Shown here: piece after piece, positions 8,279 through 16,544 of the stretch
Position numbering within the stretch: position 1 is the stretch's first letter
Layout: the number at the start of each line of letters is the position of its first letter
The notes under the pieces: generated by a model
What the model was told of the DNA's origin: nothing
The model's database searches: none
The model's input: only the letters and a program-made list of their open reading frames with translations
Position numbers and translations under genes: made by a program
Assembly: GCA_031381645.1 (NCBI GenBank)
Contig: JANMYB010000082.1
Span: 8,261 to 72,260 of the forward strand
Reading direction: 5' to 3'
Length of the DNA stretch: 64,000 nt
DNA from: Methylotenera_A sp031381645
GTDB lineage: Bacteria; Pseudomonadota; Gammaproteobacteria; Burkholderiales; Methylophilaceae

Positions 8279-9415
8279 TTAAACCATGCCTAAATGATCC
8301 AAACCAGAAGAGTTGTCCCTATCGTGTGCGGCTTTGCCTTCCAGTTTGATTCTCAAACGCAGGTCATTCACTGAATCCGCATTGCGCAAGGCCTCTTCAT
8401 AGCTAATTGCGCCCGATTCATGTAACTCAAACAAAGCTTGATCAAACGTTTGCATACCCAACTCACGCGAGCGCCCAATAATTTCTTTAATTTCGTGCAC
8501 ATCACCTTTAAAAATTAAATCTGAAATCAATGGTGAGTTAATCATAATTTCAATCGCTGCGGAGCGGCCAATGCCATCCGATTTCGGAATCAAGCGTTGC
8601 GAAATAAAGGCACGTGTATTCAACGATAAATCCATCAACAACTGATGACGTCGCTCTTCGGGGAAGAAGTTAATAATGCGATCTAGCGCTTGATTGGTGC
8701 TATTAGCATGTAATGTCGCCAAACATAAATGACCTGTTTCAGCAAATGCAATTGCATAATCCATAGTCTCACGATCACGAATTTCGCCAATTAAGATCAC
8801 ATCAGGTGCTTGGCGCAAGGTGTTTTTAAGTGCGATGCTCCAACCATCAGTATCCACACCTACTTCACGCTGGGTAATAATACAATTAATGTGTTCGTGC
8901 ACAAACTCAACTGGGTCTTCAATCGTAATAATATGACCATAGCTGTTTTCGTTACGGTATCCCACCATCGCTGCGAGCGAGGTCGATTTACCTGAGCCAG
9001 TACCGCCGACAAAAATTACTAGGCCGCGTTTGGTCATGGCAATATCTTTAAGTACTTCTGGCAAACCTAAATCCTCAAATTTAGGGATTTTTGTAGTAAT
9101 AGTACGAAACACCAAACCTACAGAACCGCGCTGTACAAAAGCATTGACCCTAAAACGCGCTACGCCAGGAATGCCAATCGCGAAATTACACTCATTAGTC
9201 GCATCAAATTCTGCTGTTTGCTTATCATTCATAATCGAGCGCGCAATTTCGCGTGATTGTTGCGCAGTAAGTACTTGGGAGCTGATGGGCGTCATTTTGC
9301 CATCAATTTTCATGGCGGGTGGGAAGCTAGCTGTGATAAACATATCGGAAGCTTTTTTGCCCAGCATTAAGCGTAGCAAATCAAATACAAACTTTTCGGC
9401 CTGGCCTTTTTCCAT
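8279..9415 (-). CDS. pilU: Twitching motility ATPase PilU
   Basis: PilT-dependent retraction ATPase of type IV pili, a cytoplasmic hexamer at the pilus base. It shows Walker A GGTGSGKS, Asp-box TIEDPVEFVHEH, Walker B VILIGEIRD and the His-box TGHLCLATLHANS. The C-terminal half differs from PilT (ISQRLIPKSDGIGR, no AIRNLIRE motif), which assigns it to PilU. A GTG at 9418 precedes the ATG at 9415; the ATG is favoured because an AGGA site lies 8 nt upstream. It follows pilT with a gap of about 78 bp that is largely occupied by a repeat element. Confidence 0.96.
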   Translation of the reverse strand: MEKGQAEKFVFDLLRLMLGKKASDMFITASFPPAMKIDGKMTPISSQVLTAQQSREIARSIMNDKQTAEFDATNECNFAIGIPGVARFRVNAFVQRGSVGLVFRTITTKIPKFEDLGLPEVLKDIAMTKRGLVIFVGGTGSGKSTSLAAMVGYRNENSYGHIITIEDPVEFVHEHINCIITQREVGVDTDGWSIALKNTLRQAPDVILIGEIRDRETMDYAIAFAETGHLCLATLHANSTNQALDRIINFFPEERRHQLLMDLSLNTRAFISQRLIPKSDGIGRSAAIEIMINSPLISDLIFKGDVHEIKEIIGRSRELGMQTFDQALFELHESGAISYEEALRNADSVNDLRLRIKLEGKAAHDRDNSSGLDHLGMV

Positions 9416-9445
9416 CACATCATCCTAACAATTAACTCTTAAATA

Positions 9446-9489
9446 ACATGCTCTGCGAGCCAATATCCATGCGGTCTGCATGGTACATG
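9446..9489. repeat. Copy 1 of the CAATATCCATGCGG dispersed repeat (pilT-pilU gap)
   Basis: Contains the core GCCAATATCCATGCGG (about 9459-9474) flanked by imperfect inverted arms (CATGCTCTGC on the left, GTCTGCATG on the right). It fills most of the short gap between the pilT stop and the pilU start, where it might alter pilU expression relative to pilT. Confidence 0.75.
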
Positions 9490-9493
9490 GTAT

Positions 9494-10537
9494 TTAACCA
9501 ACAATCGAATCTTTATTCGCCGCTTTACCGCGGGCTTCATTGGCAGAAATCACGTTACGGCGCACCAAATCTTGCAGATTTTGATCCAGCGTCTGCATGC
9601 CGATATTTTGCCCAGTTTGAATCGACGAGTACATTTGAGCCACTTTATTTTCGCGAATCAAGTTACGAATCGCTGGTGTACCAATCATAATCTCATGCGC
9701 CGCCACCCGGCCTTGCTCGTCTTTGGTTTTACATAAAGTTTGTGAAATTACCGAACGTAACGACTCTGACAACATCGAACGCACCATTTCTTTTTCTGCC
9801 GCAGGGAAAACGTCGACAATACGGTCAACCGTTTTAGCAGCCGAGCTAGTGTGCAGCGTACCGAATACTAAGTGACCTGTTTCTGCGGCACTAAGAGCCA
9901 ATCGAATCGTTTCCAAATCGCGCATCTCACCGACCAGAATTACATCTGGGTCTTCACGCAACGCGCTCCGCAGCGCATTTTGGAACGACAGTGTATGCGG
10001 TCCAACTTCGCGCTGATTAATCAAACATTTTTTAGATTGATGCACAAACTCAATCGGGTCTTCCACCGTTAAAATGTGCCCCATTTCATTTTCATTTATG
10101 TAATCCACCATCGCCGCCAGTGTGGTCGATTTACCCGAACCAGTCGGCCCAGTAACTAGCACAATGCCGCGAGGCGTATTGCAAATTTCTTTAAAAATCG
10201 GCGGACAATTAAGTTCATCTAACGTTAATATTTTAGATGGGATAGTCCGAAATACCGCGCCTGAGCCACGATTGTGATTAAAGGCATTGACGCGAAAGCG
10301 CGCTAAATTCGGGATTTCAAAGGAGAAATCGCATTCCAGCGTTTCTTCATATACTTTACGCTGACCATCGTTCATGATGTCATACACCATATCATGCACT
10401 TGCGTATGATCCATGGTAGGCACGTTAATTTTACGCACATCGCCATGCACACGTATCATCGGTGGCAAGCCCGCAGACAAGTGCAAATCTGATGCTTTAT
10501 TCTTTACCGAAAAGGCGAGTAAATCTGAAATATCCAC
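9494..10537 (-). CDS. pilT: Twitching motility retraction ATPase PilT
   Basis: Hexameric ATPase that depolymerises type IV pili. At 347 residues it is full length. It has the N-terminal PAS-like domain (DLHLSAGLPPMIRVHGD), Walker A GPTGSGKSTT, the Asp-box TVEDPIEFVHQ, Walker B VILVGEMRD, the His-box TGHLVFGTLHTSSA and the C-terminal retraction motif AIRNLIRE. The start codon is GTG at 10537 with an AGGAG site about 7 nt upstream; homologues begin MDI at this point. It is transcribed divergently from yggS, an arrangement known from Pseudomonas. Confidence 0.98.
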   Translation of the reverse strand: MDISDLLAFSVKNKASDLHLSAGLPPMIRVHGDVRKINVPTMDHTQVHDMVYDIMNDGQRKVYEETLECDFSFEIPNLARFRVNAFNHNRGSGAVFRTIPSKILTLDELNCPPIFKEICNTPRGIVLVTGPTGSGKSTTLAAMVDYINENEMGHILTVEDPIEFVHQSKKCLINQREVGPHTLSFQNALRSALREDPDVILVGEMRDLETIRLALSAAETGHLVFGTLHTSSAAKTVDRIVDVFPAAEKEMVRSMLSESLRSVISQTLCKTKDEQGRVAAHEIMIGTPAIRNLIRENKVAQMYSSIQTGQNIGMQTLDQNLQDLVRRNVISANEARGKAANKDSIVG

Positions 10538-10616
10538 TATCAGCTCCTGCTATAATGAGTTTGTTAAACCAACTTGTAATAAACCACATAAGGTTTATTG
10601 TTTAGATAATTGAATT

Positions 10617-11312
10617 ATGAACACAATTTATGAATCCTTGCAAGCAATTCAAACAAATATTCAGCATGTAAAACGCGTTGCTAACAGAAGTGATGCAATT
10701 ACGCTGCTTGCAGTGAGCAAAGCACAGACAGCTGAAAAAATTCGTAGCGCCTATTTAGCGGGACAGCGCGCGTTTGGTGAAAACTACGTGCAAGAGGCTA
10801 TTAATAAACAAAAAGAACTACAGGATTTGGCGATTGAGTGGCATTTTATTGGTCCAATTCAAAGCAATAAAACTCAACTCATCGCGCAACATTTTAATTG
10901 GGTACATTCTGTGGACAGGCTAAAAATTGCGCAACGTTTGAATGACGCACGGTCACCTTCCGCTGCGCCGCTTAATGTTTGCATTCAAATAAATAGTAGC
11001 GAGGAAGGCTCAAAAAGTGGCGTGGATGTTGGCCTGCAGACCATACTTGCAAAAGCTATTTCTGCGATGCCGCATTTAAAATTGCGCGGATTAATGGCGA
11101 TTCCCGCGCCTACAAAAGAGTTTGCAAAACAGCGCGCGCAATTTAAAATAGTCGCGGATGCGTTTAAAAATCTGCAACAACAAGGTTTTAAACTAGACAC
11201 CTTATCTATCGGCATGTCGGATGACTACGTCGCGGCGATACATGAAGGTGCTACCATCGTGCGTATTGGTTCTGCTATTTTTGGCAGACGATTAACTAAA
11301 ATTGAGAATTAA
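10617..11312 (+). CDS. yggS: PLP homeostasis protein YggS (PLPBP family)
   Basis: A 231-residue single-domain PLP-binding protein that buffers pyridoxal phosphate and influences amino acid metabolism. Family markers are LLAVSKAQ with the PLP lysine, AFGENYVQEA, WHFIGPIQSNK, GLMAIPAP and the phosphate-binding LSIGMSDDYVAAIHEG. The ATG at 10617 has only a weak ribosome site. A TATAAT at 10551-10556 is a plausible -10 element, without a good -35. The stop abuts the proC start directly, so the two are an operon. Confidence 0.96.
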   Translation: MNTIYESLQAIQTNIQHVKRVANRSDAITLLAVSKAQTAEKIRSAYLAGQRAFGENYVQEAINKQKELQDLAIEWHFIGPIQSNKTQLIAQHFNWVHSVDRLKIAQRLNDARSPSAAPLNVCIQINSSEEGSKSGVDVGLQTILAKAISAMPHLKLRGLMAIPAPTKEFAKQRAQFKIVADAFKNLQQQGFKLDTLSIGMSDDYVAAIHEGATIVRIGSAIFGRRLTKIEN

Positions 11313-12122
11313 ATGAAACTTGGCTTTATTGGCGGCGGCAACATGGCGCAGGCTTTAATTACTGGCCTAAAAAGCCAAAACTTTGCCATGCAAAATATTA
11401 TCGTTATTGAGCTGGAAGCCAATAAACGTGAGGCTCTAGAGCATACATTTAAAATAAATACCTCTGCCCAAATTGATGAAATAAAAAACTGTGACGTGAT
11501 TGTGTTGGCAATAAAACCACAACAATTGCCTGCATTAGCAAAAACATTGGCACCATTGCTCAACAATCAGCTCATTATTTCCATCGCCGCGGGCATTCGT
11601 CTGAATGATTTGTCGCGCTGGCTAAGCGATTACAAAATCATCATCCGCGCCATGCCCAATACGCCCGCGCAAATACAAGCAGGCGTTACTGGCTTATACG
11701 CCATGCCAAGTGTGAGCGAATCACAAATCGCGCTGGCGAACCAAGTATTAGGCGCCGCTGGCACTACGCTTTGGCTGGATAGAGAAGAAAAATTAGACGC
11801 AGTCACTGCGATTTCTGGTAGTGGCCCAGCTTATGTATTTTATTTTATCGAAGCCTTACATGAGGCCGCGCTGGCGCTAGGACTCAGCGAATCTCAAGCC
11901 AAGCAGCTCAGCATCGCCACCTTCAAAGGAGCAAGCTTGTTGGCTGATGCCAGCGCCACGCAAATTGCTACGTTGCGCGAACAAGTCACCTCAAAAGGCG
12001 GCACGACTGAACAAGGATTACTCAGCTTAGAAAACTCAAAAGTGAAACAAGCCATTCAATTGGCCACACAAAAAGCCTGCGAACGCGCCAAAACACTAGG
12101 CGATGAATTAGGGAAGGATTGA
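11313..12122 (+). CDS. proC: Pyrroline-5-carboxylate reductase
   Basis: Catalyses the last step of proline synthesis, NAD(P)H reduction of 1-pyrroline-5-carboxylate. The Rossmann fingerprint GFIGGGNMAQALITGL opens the protein and the C-terminal P5CR signature (LDAVTAISGSGPAYVFYF onward) is intact, followed by EQVTSKGGTTEQGL. Its 269 residues are the usual length. It begins on the base after the yggS stop. Confidence 0.97.
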   Translation: MKLGFIGGGNMAQALITGLKSQNFAMQNIIVIELEANKREALEHTFKINTSAQIDEIKNCDVIVLAIKPQQLPALAKTLAPLLNNQLIISIAAGIRLNDLSRWLSDYKIIIRAMPNTPAQIQAGVTGLYAMPSVSESQIALANQVLGAAGTTLWLDREEKLDAVTAISGSGPAYVFYFIEALHEAALALGLSESQAKQLSIATFKGASLLADASATQIATLREQVTSKGGTTEQGLLSLENSKVKQAIQLATQKACERAKTLGDELGKD

Positions 12123-12126
12123 TTAT

Positions 12127-12702
12127 ATGTTTTCTAGTGCACTCAATTTTTTACTTGTCACTATATTTAATTTGCTTACCATGTTGTTTTTATTACGTTT
12201 TTTGTTACAGCTATTCAGGGCATCATTCAACAACCCGCTGGCTTACATGGTAGTTTCACTCACCGATTTTGCTGTAAAACCCGTACGCAGAATTATCCCA
12301 AGCTGGAGGAAAACTGATTTATCTACCTTGTTTTTAGCACTTCTTGCACAATTTTTGCTGCAACTTAGCTTGCTTTGGCTGCGCGATTTTCCACTTAGTG
12401 TAGCTGGCCAATCAGCATGGACAGGTCTAATAGGCATGAGCTTTCTGGGCGTGTTGCGTACTATGCTAGATGTGTTTTTTTACGCCATTATGTTGCAAGT
12501 GATTTTAAGCTGGGTAAACCCGCACACGCCTATTGCAAGCGCGCTCAACAGTCTCACTAGGCCAATATTGGCACCAATTCAGCGAATATTACCAATGGCT
12601 AGCGGCATCGATTTTTCGCCTATCGTTGCGCTAATTTTTTTGCAAATGCTTAATGTTTCTGTGATAAAAACGCTAGAAATGCAGTTACTTTCACTTTTTT
12701 AG
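12127..12702 (+). CDS. yggT: YggT family integral membrane protein
   Basis: A 191-residue membrane protein with two copies of the YggT domain, each a pair of hydrophobic helices with the hallmark loop: LLQLFRASFNNPLAYMVVSLTDFAVKP in the first half is mirrored by LSWVNPHTPIASALNSLTRPILAPIQRI in the second (shown here in part). The family is linked to osmotic tolerance and, in some bacteria, cell shape or division, but the molecular role is not settled. It lies 4 bp after proC. Confidence 0.93.
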   Translation: MFSSALNFLLVTIFNLLTMLFLLRFLLQLFRASFNNPLAYMVVSLTDFAVKPVRRIIPSWRKTDLSTLFLALLAQFLLQLSLLWLRDFPLSVAGQSAWTGLIGMSFLGVLRTMLDVFFYAIMLQVILSWVNPHTPIASALNSLTRPILAPIQRILPMASGIDFSPIVALIFLQMLNVSVIKTLEMQLLSLF

Positions 12703-12717
12703 GCTACAAACTCCGTA

Positions 12718-14733
12718 ATGTTAGAAACCTTACAATCCAAAGTTACCGAATACCAAGAGTGGCGCGCCAGCCTAAGCAAAACCATCTCAGATTATCGCGA
12801 CTGGCTTGCGAAGAGCCCCTATTCTGATTCGGTTCGGGAGTTACGCTTATATGATGTGTTAGAAATGCTGAAGCGCGACCAAATTGTCATGGCATTTTTA
12901 GCTGAATTCTCTCGCGGAAAAACTGAAACAATCAATGCGCTATTTTTTGCGGATTTTAACCAACGCTTGCTGCCAAGTGAGCCAGGCCGCACCACCATGT
13001 GCCCAACCGAAATTTTTTGGGATGCTAGTGAAGAGCCTTGCATTAAGCTTTTACCCATCGAAACGCGCCTTTCAGAAGACTCTCTCACCTATCTTAAAAC
13101 CACACCCAAAGTATGGCAAAAATTCAGGTTAAATGTAGATTCGCCTGATGAAATGAAAGAAATGCTGCGCAAACTGATTGATCAAAAAGAGGTAACGCAA
13201 GGTGATGCGGAAGATCTGGGGCTATTTAACCCGCAAGACGTGGGCATGACTCACGAACTGGAAATGTTAGGTTTACTTAAGATTCCAGTTTGGCGCCACG
13301 CCATTATCAATTATCCACATCCGCTACTCAAAAGCGGGTTGGTGATAATAGACACACCTGGCTTGAATACACTGGGTGCAGAGCCAGAGCTTACACTCAA
13401 CATAATTCCCAATGCGCATGCTGTATTGTTTTTAACCGCCACCGATACCGGCATTACACAGTCGGACATGCAAATTTGGAGCGATTTTATTAAGGGTCGC
13501 GCCAAATATAAATTGGTGTTGCTCAACAAAATTGATATGTTGTGGGATGACATGAAGTCCAAGCAAGACGTGGCGAATGAGATAGAAAAGCAAGTCAATA
13601 TTACCGCCCATCAGCTCGGTATTGCGCCTGAAAGCGTATTTGCCATTTCTGCACAAAAAGCACTCGTAGCCAAAATCAAAAAAAATCAACCGCTACTAGA
13701 ACAAAGTGGCATTCTTGAATTGGAAACCACACTAGGTAACCAGATCATTCAAGCCAAACACGAAATTTTGGGCAGAACCGTGGCCAGCGAATGCAGTGAA
13801 ATGATTAAAAATTCACGCAAGTCTGTACAACACCGCCTAATGAGCTACCACCAGCAAGTGATTGAATTGCGCAACTTGCGAGGTCAAACAGTAGAAGCCT
13901 CTAAACATACTTTGACTAAAGTAGTCGCTGATAAAAAGCGTTACGAGGCTTCTGTTCCTACTTTTAATCATGCCAATGATAAAATCACCCATATTGGCAA
14001 AAAATTATTGCGCCATTTAAACCCTGCTTATTTAAATACTGCGCTGGCTACCAGCCGTAAAGAAATGGGTGATAGCTGGACAACAGTGGGCTTGAATAAA
14101 GGCATGCGTAAACTAATGAAAGAGGCCAATAAGCTGGCTGGACACATCACAAAAGAAAGCCGAGACATTAAAAAACTGGCTGATAATGTTTATGAGGTTT
14201 TTCAAACCAAGCATGATTTTGATGTGCTTCACCCTCCCGAACTTGATACTTCAAACTTCATTAACAACATGAAAGCATTAGAAAAAATTACTGAGGATTT
14301 TTGCACCGACCCAGTAAATGTGCTTACCGAAAAACATTTTTTGATTCGGAAATTTTTCTTGGGTTTAGGTACACAAACGCAAAAAATATTTGAGCAAGCC
14401 GAAAGCGAATGTGCGCGCTGGCTAGAAGATGTATTAAGTGCCTTAAAATCGCAAATGGCAGAGCACAAAACTAGCTTGGATGAGCGCACCAAAAATTTAA
14501 TGCAGGCAAATGCGAGTGCCGAAGCATTAGATAGCCGGCTCGCCATAGTAGAACAGGAGTATGCGTTGATTGCCAAGGAAAGTCAGACCTTAGACACAAT
14601 GTTGTTGCATCTGATAAGAGCTGTGCAACCCGCAATAAAAGCCAAAGCGGTGGCAGCGAGCATAAATTCGGACTTGGATAAATCCTTGCTGTTGCCTGAT
14701 ATGCCTTTTTTAAATACTACTACTGCACCATAA
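12718..14733 (+). CDS. Dynamin-like GTPase
   Basis: A 671-residue large GTPase. G1 is LAEFSRGKT at residues 61-69, where the first Gly of the usual GxxxxGK[S/T] is Ala; G2 fits TTMCPTE, G3 is IDTPGLN near residue 210 and G4 is LLNKIDML near 267. After the G domain come long helical segments (about 360-660) with coiled-coil character, as in bacterial dynamin-like proteins that act on membranes. I saw no clear C-terminal membrane helix. It begins 15 bp after yggT, so it is probably in the same transcript. Whether it acts in membrane remodelling or surveillance here is inference. Confidence 0.85.
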   Translation: MLETLQSKVTEYQEWRASLSKTISDYRDWLAKSPYSDSVRELRLYDVLEMLKRDQIVMAFLAEFSRGKTETINALFFADFNQRLLPSEPGRTTMCPTEIFWDASEEPCIKLLPIETRLSEDSLTYLKTTPKVWQKFRLNVDSPDEMKEMLRKLIDQKEVTQGDAEDLGLFNPQDVGMTHELEMLGLLKIPVWRHAIINYPHPLLKSGLVIIDTPGLNTLGAEPELTLNIIPNAHAVLFLTATDTGITQSDMQIWSDFIKGRAKYKLVLLNKIDMLWDDMKSKQDVANEIEKQVNITAHQLGIAPESVFAISAQKALVAKIKKNQPLLEQSGILELETTLGNQIIQAKHEILGRTVASECSEMIKNSRKSVQHRLMSYHQQVIELRNLRGQTVEASKHTLTKVVADKKRYEASVPTFNHANDKITHIGKKLLRHLNPAYLNTALATSRKEMGDSWTTVGLNKGMRKLMKEANKLAGHITKESRDIKKLADNVYEVFQTKHDFDVLHPPELDTSNFINNMKALEKITEDFCTDPVNVLTEKHFLIRKFFLGLGTQTQKIFEQAESECARWLEDVLSALKSQMAEHKTSLDERTKNLMQANASAEALDSRLAIVEQEYALIAKESQTLDTMLLHLIRAVQPAIKAKAVAASINSDLDKSLLLPDMPFLNTTTAP

Positions 14734-14823
14734 GTTAAAATTGACTGTAGGCAAACTTGAGCTAATATAGCGAACTTGAGTTAATATTATGATGAGTAGT
14801 TAGAAATATAAGCGAGAAGCAAC

Positions 14824-15216
14824 ATTAAAAAGTATTTATTACTGTGTTTAATTTGTTTGCAATTGATTGCACCGTTTATTCACGCCCATGCTTTTGGGCT
14901 GGAAAACGCGCATGCGCATGCTATAGAAGACGTATTCCACAATCACGCGTCTAGTAGTAATTTTAATTTGCATATTGCTGATGTTAGTCAGCAAGATAGC
15001 ATAGAAATGCCGCCAGTTATTGACTCTGTATTTAAGGTAGCCAGTGGCGTTAAACGAAACTTAAGTAATATTGATGTAGATGCGGTTTTATTTGCCTGTG
15101 TGCTGATGTTTGGGTTATTCGTACGAGTAAACAAAATACAAGTATGCGCTTTTGATTTTTCACCTTATCCCCACTCTCCCCACTCTCCCCATTCCCCTCG
15201 CGCGCCACCTCGCTAA
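14824..15216 (+). CDS. Small periplasmic His-rich CzcI-like protein, probable ATT start
   Basis: The frame encodes an obvious signal peptide, KKYLLLCLICLQLIAPFIHAHA, then a His-containing mature part (ENAHAHAIEDVFHNH), a second hydrophobic stretch (DAVLFACVLMFGLFV) and a Ser-Pro-His tail (SPYPHSPHSPHSPRAPPR). The nearest conventional start, TTG at 14857, would cut the signal peptide in half. The full signal peptide requires initiation around 14824, where the codon is ATT, 4-8 nt after GCGAGAAG. The frame is closed by a stop at 14809-14811, so no upstream ATG or GTG exists. Its place before czcC is that of CzcI-type accessory proteins. Length and position fit; the exact start is uncertain. Confidence 0.7.
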   Translation: MKKYLLLCLICLQLIAPFIHAHAFGLENAHAHAIEDVFHNHASSSNFNLHIADVSQQDSIEMPPVIDSVFKVASGVKRNLSNIDVDAVLFACVLMFGLFVRVNKIQVCAFDFSPYPHSPHSPHSPRAPPR

Positions 15217-15265
15217 TTAAATCAATTTTTTTAAATTTGGTTATTTTTAACCAATTGATTTAATT
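15215..15265. promoter_or_regulatory. Long inverted repeat in the czcC leader
   Basis: A 13-bp perfect inverted repeat (15215-15227 AATTAAATCAATT with 15253-15265) encloses a second one (TTGGTTA 15237-15243 with TAACCAA 15248-15254). It starts within the stop region of the CzcI-like gene and ends next to the czcC Shine-Dalgarno (TAGGAG). It could be an operator, an attenuator or a mRNA processing/stability hairpin separating the leader gene from czcCBA. Confidence 0.7.
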
Positions 15266-15275
15266 AGGAGTTCTT

Positions 15276-16544
15276 ATGTTCAAATCCTTTTTTGTCATGT
15301 GGATTTTATCCACATTATTAGGCTTACCTTTTACAGTATTTAGTGCTGAAACTACATCAGTTAGCTTGGATGAAGCGACAGCCTTAGCCTTGCAAGCTAA
15401 CCCCAATATTGCGGTAGCAATGCGTGGGCGTGAGGTTGAAAGCGCGCAGGCATTACAAGCCGCCACGCGCCCTAACCCCACTTTATCGGGGCAGGTCGAA
15501 GATTTACGTAGCCAAAACCGCATTGCCACTATCACTATTAGCCAGCAGCTAGAAACTGCAGGCAAGCGCGATAAACGCATGGCGGCGGCTGATGTAAGCT
15601 TGACCATTGCAGATGCCGATATTCGCATTGCACAAGCAGAAATAAGCGCTAAAACTTACGCGGCTTTTTACCAAGTATTGGCGGCGCAGCAATCGCAAAC
15701 ATTAGCACAAGAGTTACTACAAATTGCCACTACTTCAAAAGAAACTACCGCCAAGCGCGTACTGGCAGGTAAGGTTTCGCCAGTAGAAGAAACCAAAGCC
15801 AAAGTGGCTGAAGCTGGCTTAAAAATTGAGTTAGCCAGTGCCAATCAACAATTAGCTGCTACCAAACAGCGTTTAGCCAGTTTGTGGGCCAAAGGCCTAG
15901 AGTCGAATAAGCACCTGGACTATATAGCTGTTGGTGAGTTGGAAAAACTTAATAATATACCAACGCTTGACGATTTAATGGCACAACTTGCAGATTCACC
16001 GCGCCTTAAAAAAGCAGCGCTCGCCGTTACGCAAAAGCAAGCGTTAAGTGCCATTGAGCAATCAAAACAAACGCCCGATGTAACCGTTAGCCTAGGCGCA
16101 CAACGCAATGAAGAATTAGGTGGTATCACCCAAGCGATTATTGGTTTATCTATCCCCATCCCAGTGTTTGACAAAAACCAAGGCAATTTGCAAAGCGCCA
16201 GAGCGCGCGAATATCAATCGATAGACGAAAAAGCTGCCTTAGAAAATCAGTTAAAAACGGATTTAGCTGATGCTTACAGCCGTAGGCAATTACAAGTTGA
16301 AGCGTCAAACATGTACCAAAATGATATTTTGCAAGGCGCGCAAAGCGCCTATGAGGCCGCGCGCAAAGGATTTGAATTTGGAAAGTTTAGCTTTTTAGAG
16401 GTACTGGATGCGCAACGCACTTTATTTCAAGCCAAAACACAATACATTCAAACACTAGCATTGGCAAGCCTTGCAGAGGCAGATATGCGAAGCATATTAG
16501 GCACGGGATTTTATGAAAATACTAATTCAAGGGAAACACCATGA
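15276..16544 (+). CDS. czcC: Heavy-metal efflux outer membrane channel (CzcC-like, TolC family)
   Basis: A 422-residue outer-membrane factor of the TolC family that completes a Czc-type RND pump. An N-terminal signal peptide (MFKSFFVMWILSTLLGLPFTVFSA) is followed by two OEP repeats of long helices (ALALQANPNIAVAMRGREVE, and the second EYQSIDEKAALENQLKTDLA). GFEFGKFSFLEVLDAQRTL is the classical CzcC C-terminal motif. Start ATG with GGAG 6-7 nt upstream. It overlaps czcB by 4 bp (ATGA). Confidence 0.94.
   Translation: MFKSFFVMWILSTLLGLPFTVFSAETTSVSLDEATALALQANPNIAVAMRGREVESAQALQAATRPNPTLSGQVEDLRSQNRIATITISQQLETAGKRDKRMAAADVSLTIADADIRIAQAEISAKTYAAFYQVLAAQQSQTLAQELLQIATTSKETTAKRVLAGKVSPVEETKAKVAEAGLKIELASANQQLAATKQRLASLWAKGLESNKHLDYIAVGELEKLNNIPTLDDLMAQLADSPRLKKAALAVTQKQALSAIEQSKQTPDVTVSLGAQRNEELGGITQAIIGLSIPIPVFDKNQGNLQSARAREYQSIDEKAALENQLKTDLADAYSRRQLQVEASNMYQNDILQGAQSAYEAARKGFEFGKFSFLEVLDAQRTLFQAKTQYIQTLALASLAEADMRSILGTGFYENTNSRETP

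Noticed and set aside
15169..15204. CCCCACTCT tandem units as a CRISPR or independent repeat
   Set aside because: These are three short in-frame units encoding the Ser-Pro-His tail of the CzcI-like protein.
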